Assembly: GCA_963755195.1 (NCBI GenBank)
Contig: CAVWIZ010000001.1
Span: 1,178,001 to 1,242,000, forward strand
Direction: 5' to 3'
From: CAVQJU01 sp963755195
GTDB taxonomy: Bacteria; Acidobacteriota; Vicinamibacteria; Vicinamibacterales; CAVVIG01
DNA: 64,000 nucleotides
In this document: one piece after another, positions 7,644-15,701 of the stretch
How the letters are laid out: each line of letters starts with the position of its first letter
Numbering within the stretch: the stretch's first letter is position 1
The notes under the pieces: model-generated
Told to the model about the DNA's origin: nothing
What the model saw: only the letters and a program-made list of their open reading frames with translations
Database searches by the model: none
Program-made: the position numbers and the translations under genes

Positions 7644-8814
7644 CGCGACGGTCCGGAGCGTCGCCGGGCGGGACGGCCGCACGATCGTCACGCTGGATCG
7701 CACGGCCTTCTATCCCACATCCGGAGGCCAGCCGTTCGACGTCGGCACGCTGGGCCCGCATCCAGTCGTCGAGGTCAGCGACGAAGACGACGGCGTAATC
7801 GTGCACGTCCTCGATGTGCTTGACGGGCGTCAGCCTGGCGAATTGCTCCAGGCAGGTCAGGCCGTCCGCGGGACAATCGACTGGGCGAGGCGCTTCGATC
7901 ACATGCAGCAGCACAGCGGCCAGCACGTCCTTTCGGCCGCATTCGATCGGTTGTTCGCCGCCAGAACCGTGAGCTTCCATCTTGGAACAGCCGCCTCCAC
8001 GATCGATCTGGCCCGCGAGCTCTCCCGCGAGGAGATCGCCATCGCCGAAACCGAGGCCAACCGCGTTGTCTGGGAGAATCGTGCGGTGACGATCCGCTTC
8101 GTAAGCGCCGAGGAAGCCGCCGCGCTTCCGTTGCGCAAAGAGCCGACCCGACAGGGCCCGCTGCGGTTGATTGACGTTGAAAATTTCGACCTGTCCGCCT
8201 GCGGGGGCACGCATGTCGCGCGAACCGGGGCCATCGGTGTCATCGCCATCGGCGCGCTGGAGCGATTCAAAGGTGGCCAGCGCGTGGAGTTTCTCTGCGG
8301 GGGACGCGCGCTCGGCAGATTCCGATCGATGCACGACACCCTCGGCGCCGCCGTGCGGCTTGTATCGGTATTGCCCGACGAAGTGCCCGGGGCGATCGAA
8401 CGGCTCCAGGCAGAAGCCCGCGACCGGCAGCGCGCCTTGAACGCGCTGCGGCAAGACCTCGTACGCTACCGCGCCGAAGAGCTCGTCGCGTCGGCGGAGC
8501 ACACAGGCGCGGGCCGGCTTGTTCTTCGCGCTGTCGACACCGATGCCAACGGACTGAAGTCGCTTGCGACGGCCATCGTGGCGAAACCTGGCTGCGTTGT
8601 CGTGCTGGTCTCGACGACCCGTCCGGCGCTGGTCATCGCGGCCCGCTCGAAGGAGGGTGTCGCCTCGGCGTCTCAGGTGGTTGGCGCGCTCACCGCGAAG
8701 TTTGGCGGGCGCGGCGGCGGAAAGCCCGACCTTGCCCAGGCCGGCGGTCTTGATGCCAGCCCGGACGAGATTCTGGCCGCGGCGCGCGCCCTGGTAGCGG
8801 CGGGCGCGAGCTAG
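7597..8814 (+). CDS. AlaX-type alanyl-tRNA editing protein with DHHA1 domain
   Basis: The 405-residue protein resembles the free-standing editing domain of alanyl-tRNA synthetase, which hydrolyses Ser-tRNA(Ala) or Gly-tRNA(Ala). An N-terminal beta-barrel (FYPTSGGQPFD) is followed by zinc-site motifs HMQQHSGQH near residues 101-109 and CGGTH near 202-206. The C-terminus is a DHHA1-like domain with GGRGGGKPDLAQAGG. Together these define the long AlaX-L class. It overlaps the end of the kinase gene and its stop overlaps the convergent dacB-like stop by four bases. Specificity for Ser versus Gly is not determinable here. Confidence 0.9.
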   Translation: MTERLYHADPYCREFDATVRSVAGRDGRTIVTLDRTAFYPTSGGQPFDVGTLGPHPVVEVSDEDDGVIVHVLDVLDGRQPGELLQAGQAVRGTIDWARRFDHMQQHSGQHVLSAAFDRLFAARTVSFHLGTAASTIDLARELSREEIAIAETEANRVVWENRAVTIRFVSAEEAAALPLRKEPTRQGPLRLIDVENFDLSACGGTHVARTGAIGVIAIGALERFKGGQRVEFLCGGRALGRFRSMHDTLGAAVRLVSVLPDEVPGAIERLQAEARDRQRALNALRQDLVRYRAEELVASAEHTGAGRLVLRAVDTDANGLKSLATAIVAKPGCVVVLVSTTRPALVIAARSKEGVASASQVVGALTAKFGGRGGGKPDLAQAGGLDASPDEILAAARALVAAGAS

Positions 8815-10391
8815 CGCCGAAATGTCGCCAGCCGGACGACGATGGCGTCGGCCGCGTCCGTGATCGTGCTCGCCGGGCCGTCGAAATTGTTCGCGAGAAT
8901 CGCAAAGACGATCTTCTCTCCGTCGGCCGTGCGCACGTAACCCGCCATCGCGCGCACGTTCGCCATCGCCCCGTCCTTGATTCGCGCGTTGCCCTCGGCC
9001 GCGGTGCCCTTCATCCTCGAAACGAGCGTGCTGTCCCGGCCGGCGATCGGCAGCGTCGCCTCGTACTGTTCTCTGAGGCGATCGTCGCGATCGACATGCG
9101 TGAGTATCGCCACGAGCGTTTCCGGCGTCACGTAGTTGTATCGCGACAGCCCGGAGCCGTCGGCCTGAATGAGGCCCGCGGTTTCGACATTCCAGTCCTG
9201 GAGCACCGTCCGGACCGCCGCCCGACCGGCCTCCGCCGTAGCGGGTCGACCGTTTGCCCCCAGTGTCTTGAGGAACGTCTCCGCGTACTGGTTCTGGCTG
9301 AACTTCATGAGCGTGGTCGCCAGGACCGCAAACGGAGGTGACTGGTACGTGACGAGTGGAGCGGCCACGGTTGGTGACGGCACAACGTCGAGGTCGTCGG
9401 CGTCCACGGCCTGGCCGTGCACCTCAACGCCGTTGGCAATGAGGGCGGCGCGAAGCGCCGTCACGAAGTACAGCGTCGGGTTGTCGACGGACATCGTTTG
9501 AACGATGGGCCGGCCGCGGAGCGGCACCGAGCCTCGGAGTTCCAGTCGGGTCGATCCGGGCAGGCGCCGCCGTTCGACCGCCGGCGCAGAGGCGGCGGCC
9601 GCCGTGGTCACCAGGCTGTGGACGCGGAGCAGTCCCGTTTCCGCGACATCCGGTGTGAGGGCGACCGAAGCCATCGAGCCGACCGTCGTGCCGGGCGCGA
9701 CCGTCACCCGCACCACGTTCTCGTTGAACTGCAACGCGCTCACACCGGCCGCGAAGCCCGCGACCAGGTCGTCCCACGACCAGCCGAATCCGAGCCCGTC
9801 GTCGTCGAACGCGCTGTCGTCGCCGACAATCCGTCCTTCGATTGTGCGGACGCCGGCGGTCTTGAGTTGGTCGGCCCAGCTGCCGAACAACCGCGTTGCC
9901 GCGCCGTCCCAGTCGTCGATACTCGGATCGCCGGAGCCGACGACGATGAGATCGCCGTGGAGGACGCCGTCGCTGATCGGACCGGTGACCTGCAGAAGGG
10001 TCTCGTAGTGGTAGTCCCATCCGAGTGTTTCGGCCGCGGCCGCCAGGGTGATCGCCTTCATCGACGACGCCGGCATCAGGAGCTTTCCGGCGTTGAGCGA
10101 ATACCACGTTTCGTCGCGGGCGAGCGGCCGGACGAGCACCCCCCAAAGCCCGCTGGCCAGGGCTGGCGCGGCGAGGATGCCGTCGATGTCGCGTTGGAGC
10201 GCCGTGACCGTTGACGACGGCACGGCCTGGGCGGCTGCTGCGATTGGAAGGGCTGGTAGGGCTGGAAGGGCAGGTAAGGCTGGAAGGGCTGGTAGGGCTG
10301 GAAGGGCAGGTAAGGCTGGAAGGGCAGGACGGGCTGCCAGCGACAACGTGAACGCGAGAGCGACGATTGCCGTGCTACTTCGCGAGCTCAT
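8811..10391 (-). CDS. dacB: D-alanyl-D-alanine carboxypeptidase/endopeptidase, PBP4 type (peptidase S13)
   Basis: The 526-residue periplasmic enzyme cleaves D-Ala from, or cross-links in, peptidoglycan. Motif 1 is S109-S-M-K112, motif 2 is SGLSRYN, and motif 3 appears as KDG (RIKDGAMANVRAMAGYV) rather than the usual KTG, which is unusual. The N-terminus is a signal sequence whose hydrophobic region is expanded by nine Leu-Pro-Ala repeats. The start overlaps the end of the DUF4340 gene by 17 bases, so it is the last gene of the GldAFG-like operon. S13 identity is clear. Activity with KDG is uncertain. Confidence 0.88.
   Translation of the reverse strand: MSSRSSTAIVALAFTLSLAARPALPALPALPALPALPALPALPALPALPIAAAAQAVPSSTVTALQRDIDGILAAPALASGLWGVLVRPLARDETWYSLNAGKLLMPASSMKAITLAAAAETLGWDYHYETLLQVTGPISDGVLHGDLIVVGSGDPSIDDWDGAATRLFGSWADQLKTAGVRTIEGRIVGDDSAFDDDGLGFGWSWDDLVAGFAAGVSALQFNENVVRVTVAPGTTVGSMASVALTPDVAETGLLRVHSLVTTAAAASAPAVERRRLPGSTRLELRGSVPLRGRPIVQTMSVDNPTLYFVTALRAALIANGVEVHGQAVDADDLDVVPSPTVAAPLVTYQSPPFAVLATTLMKFSQNQYAETFLKTLGANGRPATAEAGRAAVRTVLQDWNVETAGLIQADGSGLSRYNYVTPETLVAILTHVDRDDRLREQYEATLPIAGRDSTLVSRMKGTAAEGNARIKDGAMANVRAMAGYVRTADGEKIVFAILANNFDGPASTITDAADAIVVRLATFRR
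10246..10335 (-). repeat. In-frame 9-nt tandem array encoding Leu-Pro-Ala repeats
   Basis: Ten 9-nt units lie inside the dacB signal region. Four unit variants (on plus: GGAAGGGCT, GGTAGGGCT, GGAAGGGCA, GGTAAGGCT) form a 36-base block, and positions 10246-10281 and 10282-10317 are identical copies. Each unit encodes LPA on the minus strand. The exact 36-base copy indicates recent expansion. The units resemble the intergenic 9-nt arrays at 20533 and 39619. Confidence 0.9.
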
Positions 10392-11724
10392 CCAGCTTCT
10401 TGATGATCTCGTCGAATTCCGTGGAGCTGATTTGCGCGGCGCCGGAGTCGCCGACGCGTGACGCGTACACCGAGTCGGCCGATTTACCGAACTTCACCCG
10501 CTCTTCCTTCTTCCCGTCGTCGAACTTTGCGTACACCGTCATGACGGGGGAGTCGAGCCCCGTTTTCGCGGTGGAGTCCATGAACGTCGTCGCACGGACG
10601 CTTTCCAGCTTGGCGAGGAACACGCTCATCTTCTCTTTGTCCGCGTCCGCCGGATTCGGACTGGCCCGGCGCCAGGTGTCCTCGGCCGTGGCGTCTTTGC
10701 CCTTCACCTTGTCGAACGCAACGGTTTGAGTGCCGCGCGTGATCTCGATGCGGTTCGCATCGTACGCACGGAAGGCGAACAGATCCTTGCGGCGGTAATC
10801 GTTGACGCCCTTGCCGAGATCGTCGGCCAGCGAGCTCTCGATCGTCATGACGAGGGGCCTGGACGCGTCGCGGGCGTAAAGCGTTCCCCCGTCGGCCTTG
10901 CCGCCGACGAGCAGCGTGGCCTTCGCGCTCCCGAGGCTCAGGGTGAGCGTCCCCGTGGGTTTGTCGAGACCGTACTTCTTGAGATCCGCCGGCCCCGCGT
11001 TCTCGGCCGCCACCGACTTCATTTGCGTGCCGAGGAGTTTTCCGAGCAGTCCTTCGACGGCGGAGTTGTCGGAGTTTACTTGAGCAGGCTTCGTGAGGTT
11101 CCAGTCGCTGCCGCTCTTGACGATCTCAAGGGTCTTGCCGGCCGAGTCGATTTCGATGCGATCGACCTTGTCGCGGTCGAAGCGAAGCGCCGCTTTGTCG
11201 CGGAGGTCGAACGTGCTGCGATTGAAGGTCCCCTCCTGAAACGCCGGAATGAGAAAAACGCGCTTGTCGGAATTCCGCGCGGCGAAGAGGTTGCCGCCCG
11301 TGGGAGATTTCTGGCCGATGAGCAGACGGCTGAAGTCCTTGTCGCCCGGCGCCTTGAAGTCGACTTCGATTCGGGGAGTGCTGAGACCGTAGTCGTTGAG
11401 GCTGGCCGGGTTCTCGTCGATGACGCGGACGACTTCGAGCTGCGACAGCGCGGACGTGATGCTGGTCACCTCGGCGTCCGCCGCCAGGCTCGCGACGGGC
11501 GTGACCAGGCGCCAGCCGTCCTTGTCCTTCTTGAGCGTGCTCGTGTCGCCCGATTCCGCCGTCACCCGAAGCTCATCGAGCTTGTCGGCGTCGAGCGTTG
11601 CGAACACCTTCTCCAGTTTTGATCCGGCCGTCTCCTCCGGCTGCTTCCAGGTGACGAAGTAGATGTAGGCGAACAGCCCTCCGAGAACGACCACCAGTGC
11701 GACGGTTGTCCGCAGCCCGCGCAT
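10375..11724 (-). CDS. DUF4340 domain protein, partner of GldG-type ABC system
   Basis: The 449-residue protein has one N-terminal membrane anchor (TTVALVVVLGGLFAYIYFV) followed by a large periplasmic region with repeated DUF4340 modules. Characteristic segments are DKLDELRVTAESGDTSTLKK followed by DGWRLVTP, and FNRSTFDLRDK. DUF4340 proteins usually sit beside GldF/GldG-type transporters, as here. The gene starts one base after the gldG stop and overlaps dacB. Function is unknown; a role in envelope transport is an inference from context. Confidence 0.85.
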   Translation of the reverse strand: MRGLRTTVALVVVLGGLFAYIYFVTWKQPEETAGSKLEKVFATLDADKLDELRVTAESGDTSTLKKDKDGWRLVTPVASLAADAEVTSITSALSQLEVVRVIDENPASLNDYGLSTPRIEVDFKAPGDKDFSRLLIGQKSPTGGNLFAARNSDKRVFLIPAFQEGTFNRSTFDLRDKAALRFDRDKVDRIEIDSAGKTLEIVKSGSDWNLTKPAQVNSDNSAVEGLLGKLLGTQMKSVAAENAGPADLKKYGLDKPTGTLTLSLGSAKATLLVGGKADGGTLYARDASRPLVMTIESSLADDLGKGVNDYRRKDLFAFRAYDANRIEITRGTQTVAFDKVKGKDATAEDTWRRASPNPADADKEKMSVFLAKLESVRATTFMDSTAKTGLDSPVMTVYAKFDDGKKEERVKFGKSADSVYASRVGDSGAAQISSTEFDEIIKKLDELAK

Positions 11725-13323
11725 CTATCGCCTCCGCCACCAGCTGTAGACTCCCGCGCCGAACACGAGGCCGGGAATGACGAGCAGCGACAGCACCGTG
11801 ACGTTGTTCTGCTGCGCGGCGGTCATCGTCACGCGCCGGTCGTCGGGTTCCTTCGGCCGGATGGCAATCAGGTTTTCCTGCTGCGAAAGCCAGCCGATGG
11901 TGTTCAAGAACAGGTCGCGATTGCCCCCGATGCCGAGCGCGGCCTTCGACGCGAAATCCGAGTCGCCGAACACCACCACTCGCGTTTCCGGTTTCGGCGC
12001 GTCCGCCTCGCCGGGCTTGGGAGGCGAGGCGGGCGAGGCCGGCGCCGCCGTCGCCGATACGGCCGCGCCCACCGTGACCGGGCCCTGCTTGTCGCCGCTC
12101 GCGGCGTCCATCGAGACCTTGCCCGACGTCAGCAGCCCTTTGATGTCGGATTCCGCCCAGCTCCGCGGGCTCGTCTCGACGAAGCTCTGAGCCGTGTGTC
12201 CGTCGATGCCGCCCGTCACCGGTGTCACGGAGCGAGCCAGCGGATATCCCGTGATGACCTTGAGCCGCTGCGTGATGGCATGCGACGGGTAGCTGGCCGC
12301 GAGCGGCACTTCAGGACCGGTTCCAATCACCTGTCCCATACCGCTGACGTCCACCACGATGTTGTTGCCGACGTCCACGCCCCACTCATGGGCCAGCGCC
12401 ACCAGGTTCGTCAGCGGCGGGCTGTCGGGCTTCTCCGGCGGGTCGAGTTCGAGGAGAAGTTTTCCGGCCTTGGCCAGGTATTTCTTCAGCGCGTCGATTT
12501 CGGCGGGGAAGAAGTCGATCTTCGGTCCGGCCACGACCACCACCGCGGCGTCGTCCGGCACGGCGCCCGCCTGCGCGAGCACCAGCTTGTCGACCGTGTA
12601 GTTCTCGCGGCCGAGGGCGGCCGCGATGTCGCTGTAGCCGTCGCGATTGGTTGCCGCGGTGTCTTTTTCGCCGTGGCCCTGGACGAAGTACAGCTTTCGC
12701 TGCTGACCCTGGACGACCTTGATGATGGCGGTCGTGATGTCCTGCTCCGCGTCCGAGGTGATGCGCTCGGTCCGGCTCTTATAGCTGAAGAGGATGGTGC
12801 CGTAGCTCTGGATCTGGTTCTGTGACGCGATCGCCGGCTTCTTGTCGGGATCGATGTATTCGGTGGAGACCCTCTTCGACAGGTACTCGTACTCTCTCAG
12901 CTTGTCCTTGAAGCGCTGGAAGTTCGTCTCTTCGGCGAACACCATGATCTGCAGCGGCGCGTCGAGCTTGGCCAGCACGTTGCGCGTCTGCTCCGACAGG
13001 CTGAACTGCTGGTTCGTCGTCAGGTCCCATCGCTTGTTCTGGCGGGCGCCGATGTAATTGACGGCCACCAGAATCCCGAGGACGATGAGCACGCTCGCCC
13101 CGGTCAGCGTGCCGTAGCGTGCCTGCCGCCGCGAGAACATCTTCGCGATGTCGCGCCACTGCCCGAGGATGTAGACGAGCAGGCAGACAAGTCCCGCATA
13201 GGCCAGATACGAGGCGTACTGGTCGAACTGGCCCTTTGCGGGATTGCCGATTCGGATCGCGAGCGCGGCGACGACCGCCGCCACGCCGAGCCAGCCGATT
13301 GCACCGATGATTCGATTCAGCAT
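11725..13323 (-). CDS. GldG-family ABC transporter auxiliary protein
   Basis: The 532-residue protein has N-terminal membrane helices (VLIVLGILVAVNYIGA) before the characteristic WDLTTNQQFSLSEQTRNVL segment. A soluble GldG/ABC-auxiliary domain follows (YFVQGHGEKD) and a C-terminal helix (SLLVIPGLVFGAGVYSW). In gliding Bacteroidetes GldA, GldF and GldG form one ABC system; homologues in non-gliding bacteria are of unknown substrate. A low-complexity Ala/Pro-rich insertion occurs around residues 420-440 (TAAPASPASPPKPG). It lies one base after gldF and one base before the DUF4340 gene, so translational coupling is likely. Confidence 0.85.
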   Translation of the reverse strand: MLNRIIGAIGWLGVAAVVAALAIRIGNPAKGQFDQYASYLAYAGLVCLLVYILGQWRDIAKMFSRRQARYGTLTGASVLIVLGILVAVNYIGARQNKRWDLTTNQQFSLSEQTRNVLAKLDAPLQIMVFAEETNFQRFKDKLREYEYLSKRVSTEYIDPDKKPAIASQNQIQSYGTILFSYKSRTERITSDAEQDITTAIIKVVQGQQRKLYFVQGHGEKDTAATNRDGYSDIAAALGRENYTVDKLVLAQAGAVPDDAAVVVVAGPKIDFFPAEIDALKKYLAKAGKLLLELDPPEKPDSPPLTNLVALAHEWGVDVGNNIVVDVSGMGQVIGTGPEVPLAASYPSHAITQRLKVITGYPLARSVTPVTGGIDGHTAQSFVETSPRSWAESDIKGLLTSGKVSMDAASGDKQGPVTVGAAVSATAAPASPASPPKPGEADAPKPETRVVVFGDSDFASKAALGIGGNRDLFLNTIGWLSQQENLIAIRPKEPDDRRVTMTAAQQNNVTVLSLLVIPGLVFGAGVYSWWRRR

Positions 13324-13324
13324 G

Positions 13325-14086
13325 TTAGCCGCGCCACCGTTCGCTGTCGACCGACTTGGCGGTCAGAAACAACCCAAATGTGATGAAGCTCAGGTAGTAG
13401 ATGAGGTGCGTCGTGTCGATCACGCCCTTCGTGAAGTCGTCGAAGTGATCGACGATCGACAGATAGGCGGTCAGCTTGTCGCCCGTCGGTCCCGCGAAGC
13501 TGCCAATCCAGGTGATGATCCACAGAAACAGGAACACCGCAAACGTCACCGTGCCGGCGACGATCTGGTTCTTGGTCAAGCTCGAAATGAACAAGCCCAC
13601 CGAGATGAAACAGCCCCCGAACAGCAGGAGCCCCAGATAGGCGGTGAGAATCGCTTTCCACTCGGGGCGGCCGAAAAAGAACAGGACGCCCATGTGGACG
13701 AGCGTGACCGCGAGCATCGCGCTGTAGAGCGCCATGGCCCCGAGGAACTTGCCCACGACAATCTGCAAATCGGTCACCGGCGAGGTGAGCAGCAGCTCGA
13801 TCGTCCCCGATCGCTTTTCCTCGGCATACGTCCGCATCGTGATCAGCGGGAGCATGAAGAGCACGACGACGGTGACGTTCTGCAGCAGCGGACGGATGAG
13901 CTGCTGGTTCACGTTCATCGAACCGCCGCCGAGCCCCGCCTGCATGCTCTGTCCGACGAAGTATCTGAGGATCGCGACGAAGAAGAAGCCATACAGGGCC
14001 GCGAAACAGCCGATCACGATATACGCGATCGGCGACGCGAAGTACGCCCTCAGCTCTTTCTGCGCGAGCGCGACGATGTTACGCAT
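13325..14086 (-). CDS. GldF-like ABC transporter permease
   Basis: The 253-residue protein is an ABC-2 type permease with about six membrane helices. It starts MRNIVALAQKELRAYFASPI, typical of GldF/NosY-like permeases, and contains TMRTYAEEKRSGTIELLLTS, the conserved cytoplasmic motif before the second helix pair. It overlaps the ATPase gene by eight bases and is followed immediately by gldG, so the three form a unit. Substrate unknown. Confidence 0.9.
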   Translation of the reverse strand: MRNIVALAQKELRAYFASPIAYIVIGCFAALYGFFFVAILRYFVGQSMQAGLGGGSMNVNQQLIRPLLQNVTVVVLFMLPLITMRTYAEEKRSGTIELLLTSPVTDLQIVVGKFLGAMALYSAMLAVTLVHMGVLFFFGRPEWKAILTAYLGLLLFGGCFISVGLFISSLTKNQIVAGTVTFAVFLFLWIITWIGSFAGPTGDKLTAYLSIVDHFDDFTKGVIDTTHLIYYLSFITFGLFLTAKSVDSERWRG

Positions 14087-15050
14087 TGGGAACCTCTTCT
14101 GGGGTTGGCGCTGGCGCCGTCTCGTCGGTCGTCACCGACAGGAAGACTTCCTCGAGGCTCATGTGCATGGGCCGGAGCTCGACGAGGCCCCAGCCGTTGG
14201 TCACCACGGTCCGGGCGAGATCGCGCCGCACGTCGCGTCCGCTTTCGCTGGCCACTTCGTAGCCGACCAGGCTGTCGCGCCGATCCGACTCGGTGACGCG
14301 CGTGACGCCTGCCACGCGGCCGAGCATCGCCGCGGCATCGGCGCCGTTGGCATCCACCTGCACATACATGGTTTCCGAGCCGCCCAGGCGCGCGATCAGG
14401 TTGTCGGGCGTGTCCACCGCCACCACCTTGCCCTTGTTGATGATGACGACGCGCTGGCAGGTCTGCGACACCTCCGGGAGGATATGCGTGCTGAGGATGA
14501 TTGTGTGGTTGCCCGCGAGCTCCTTGATCAGCTCGCGCGTCTCGATGATTTGCTTCGGGTCGAGCCCGGCGGTCGGCTCGTCGAGGATGAGCACGTCGGG
14601 ATTGTGAATCAACGCCTGCGCGAGGCCGACGCGCTGCTTGTAGCCCTTCGACAGCTTCGAGCACAGGCGGTTGGCCATGTCCGTGACGCGCGTCCGGTCC
14701 ATCACCGTCCGGACGCGCTGACGTTGATCGGCGGCCGGCACGCCCTTGATCTTGGCGACGAAGGCCAGGTATTCGATGACGCTCATGTCGGGGTAGAGCG
14801 GCGGCGTCTCCGGCAGGTAGCCGGTCCGGCGCTTGGCCTCGATGGGCTGCTCGAATACGTCGAAGCCGGCGACGATGGCCTTTCCCTCGGTGGCCGGCAT
14901 ATAGCCGGTCAGGATGCGCATGGTCGTGGTCTTGCCGGCGCCGTTCGGCCCCAGAAACCCGAGGATTTCTCCCCGTTCCACACGGAAGCTGACGTCGTCC
15001 ACCGCGGTCACTCGACCGTAGCGCTTGGTAAGATTCTGAACCTCGATCAC
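14079..15050 (-). CDS. GldA-like ABC transporter ATP-binding protein
   Basis: The 323-residue ATPase has Walker A LGPNGAGKTTTMRIL near residue 35, signature KLSKGYKQRVGLAQAL, Walker B VLILDEPTAGLDP and switch His in THILPEV. A C-terminal extension of about 80 residues is typical of GldA/NatA-like exporters. The start is GTG 15050, preceded at seven bases by AAGAGG. It is the first gene of the minus-strand operon gldA-gldF-gldG-DUF4340-dacB. The 95-base gap to the divergent peroxiredoxin gene probably holds promoters in both directions. Confidence 0.92.
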   Translation of the reverse strand: MIEVQNLTKRYGRVTAVDDVSFRVERGEILGFLGPNGAGKTTTMRILTGYMPATEGKAIVAGFDVFEQPIEAKRRTGYLPETPPLYPDMSVIEYLAFVAKIKGVPAADQRQRVRTVMDRTRVTDMANRLCSKLSKGYKQRVGLAQALIHNPDVLILDEPTAGLDPKQIIETRELIKELAGNHTIILSTHILPEVSQTCQRVVIINKGKVVAVDTPDNLIARLGGSETMYVQVDANGADAAAMLGRVAGVTRVTESDRRDSLVGYEVASESGRDVRRDLARTVVTNGWGLVELRPMHMSLEEVFLSVTTDETAPAPTPEEVPNA

Positions 15051-15145
15051 GGGTGAACCTCTTTTAACTACAATCCGACCAAAAATGCTACCCGAACCAT
15101 AGGAAAATGTGTAGCTCGGGCCATGCGGGCTCGTATGGAGGCTTC

Positions 15146-15613
15146 ATGTCTGCAGACGTTGGATCGAAAGCGCCGGACTTTACGTTGATGAACCAGGATC
15201 GAGAGCCGGTGACCCTCAGCGCCGAAAAAGGTCACCCGGTCGTGCTGGCGTTCTTCCCCGCGGCGTTCAGCGGGGTGTGCACAAAGGAGCTTTGCACGTT
15301 CCGCGACAACATCGCCAAGCTCAATAGCGCCAAGGCGAAGGTCTATGGCATCAGCGTTGACACTTTCTTTACGCTGAAGGCGTTTCAAACCGATCAGAAA
15401 CTGACGTTCCCGCTGCTCAGCGACTTCAACAAGCAGGTGATTCGCGACTACGGCGCGTTCAACGAAGACATGATTGGCCTCAAGGGCATCGCCAAGCGTT
15501 CGACATTCGTCATCGACAAGGACGGTATCGTCCGGCATCGCGAAGTGCTCGACGATGCGCGCAACGAGCCAGACTACCAGAAGGTGTACGACACGCTGGC
15601 ATCGCTGGCGTAG
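15146..15613 (+). CDS. AhpE/BCP-like peroxiredoxin
   Basis: The 155-residue protein reduces hydroperoxides. The peroxidatic cysteine is Cys45 in PAAFSGVCTKELC; Cys50 five residues later could act as resolving cysteine, as in atypical 2-Cys (BCP-type) enzymes. The N-terminus GSKAPDFTLMNQD and the Arg in the C-terminal half are family features. ATG 15146 is chosen because GGAGG lies four bases upstream; an upstream ATG at 15107 lacks one. It is monocistronic, convergent with the CNNM/CBS gene. Confidence 0.92.
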   Translation: MSADVGSKAPDFTLMNQDREPVTLSAEKGHPVVLAFFPAAFSGVCTKELCTFRDNIAKLNSAKAKVYGISVDTFFTLKAFQTDQKLTFPLLSDFNKQVIRDYGAFNEDMIGLKGIAKRSTFVIDKDGIVRHREVLDDARNEPDYQKVYDTLASLA

Positions 15614-15701
15614 GGGAAAGTTCAAAGGGCAAAGGGCTGGCTCCTCCGGGCGGCCAGCCCTGACGTCCAGAGCCCACGAGCCACGAAGCGCCAGCCACGA
15701 C
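15614..15701. terminator. Convergent-gene spacer with an 8-bp-stem hairpin, possible bidirectional terminator
   Basis: Between the peroxiredoxin stop and the CNNM stop lies AGGGCTGG (15633-15640), a 13-base loop region and CCAGCCCT (15654-15661), a perfect stem. It is flanked by degenerate repeats AAAGTTC/AAAGGGC on the left and a GAGCCCACGAGCCACGA stretch on the right. There is no T-run, so intrinsic termination is uncertain. Confidence 0.4.

Noticed and set aside
10246..10335. CRISPR array or direct-repeat cluster
   Set aside because: Units are contiguous 9-mers without spacers and encode LPA repeats; none of the repeat arrays in the window has unique spacers.
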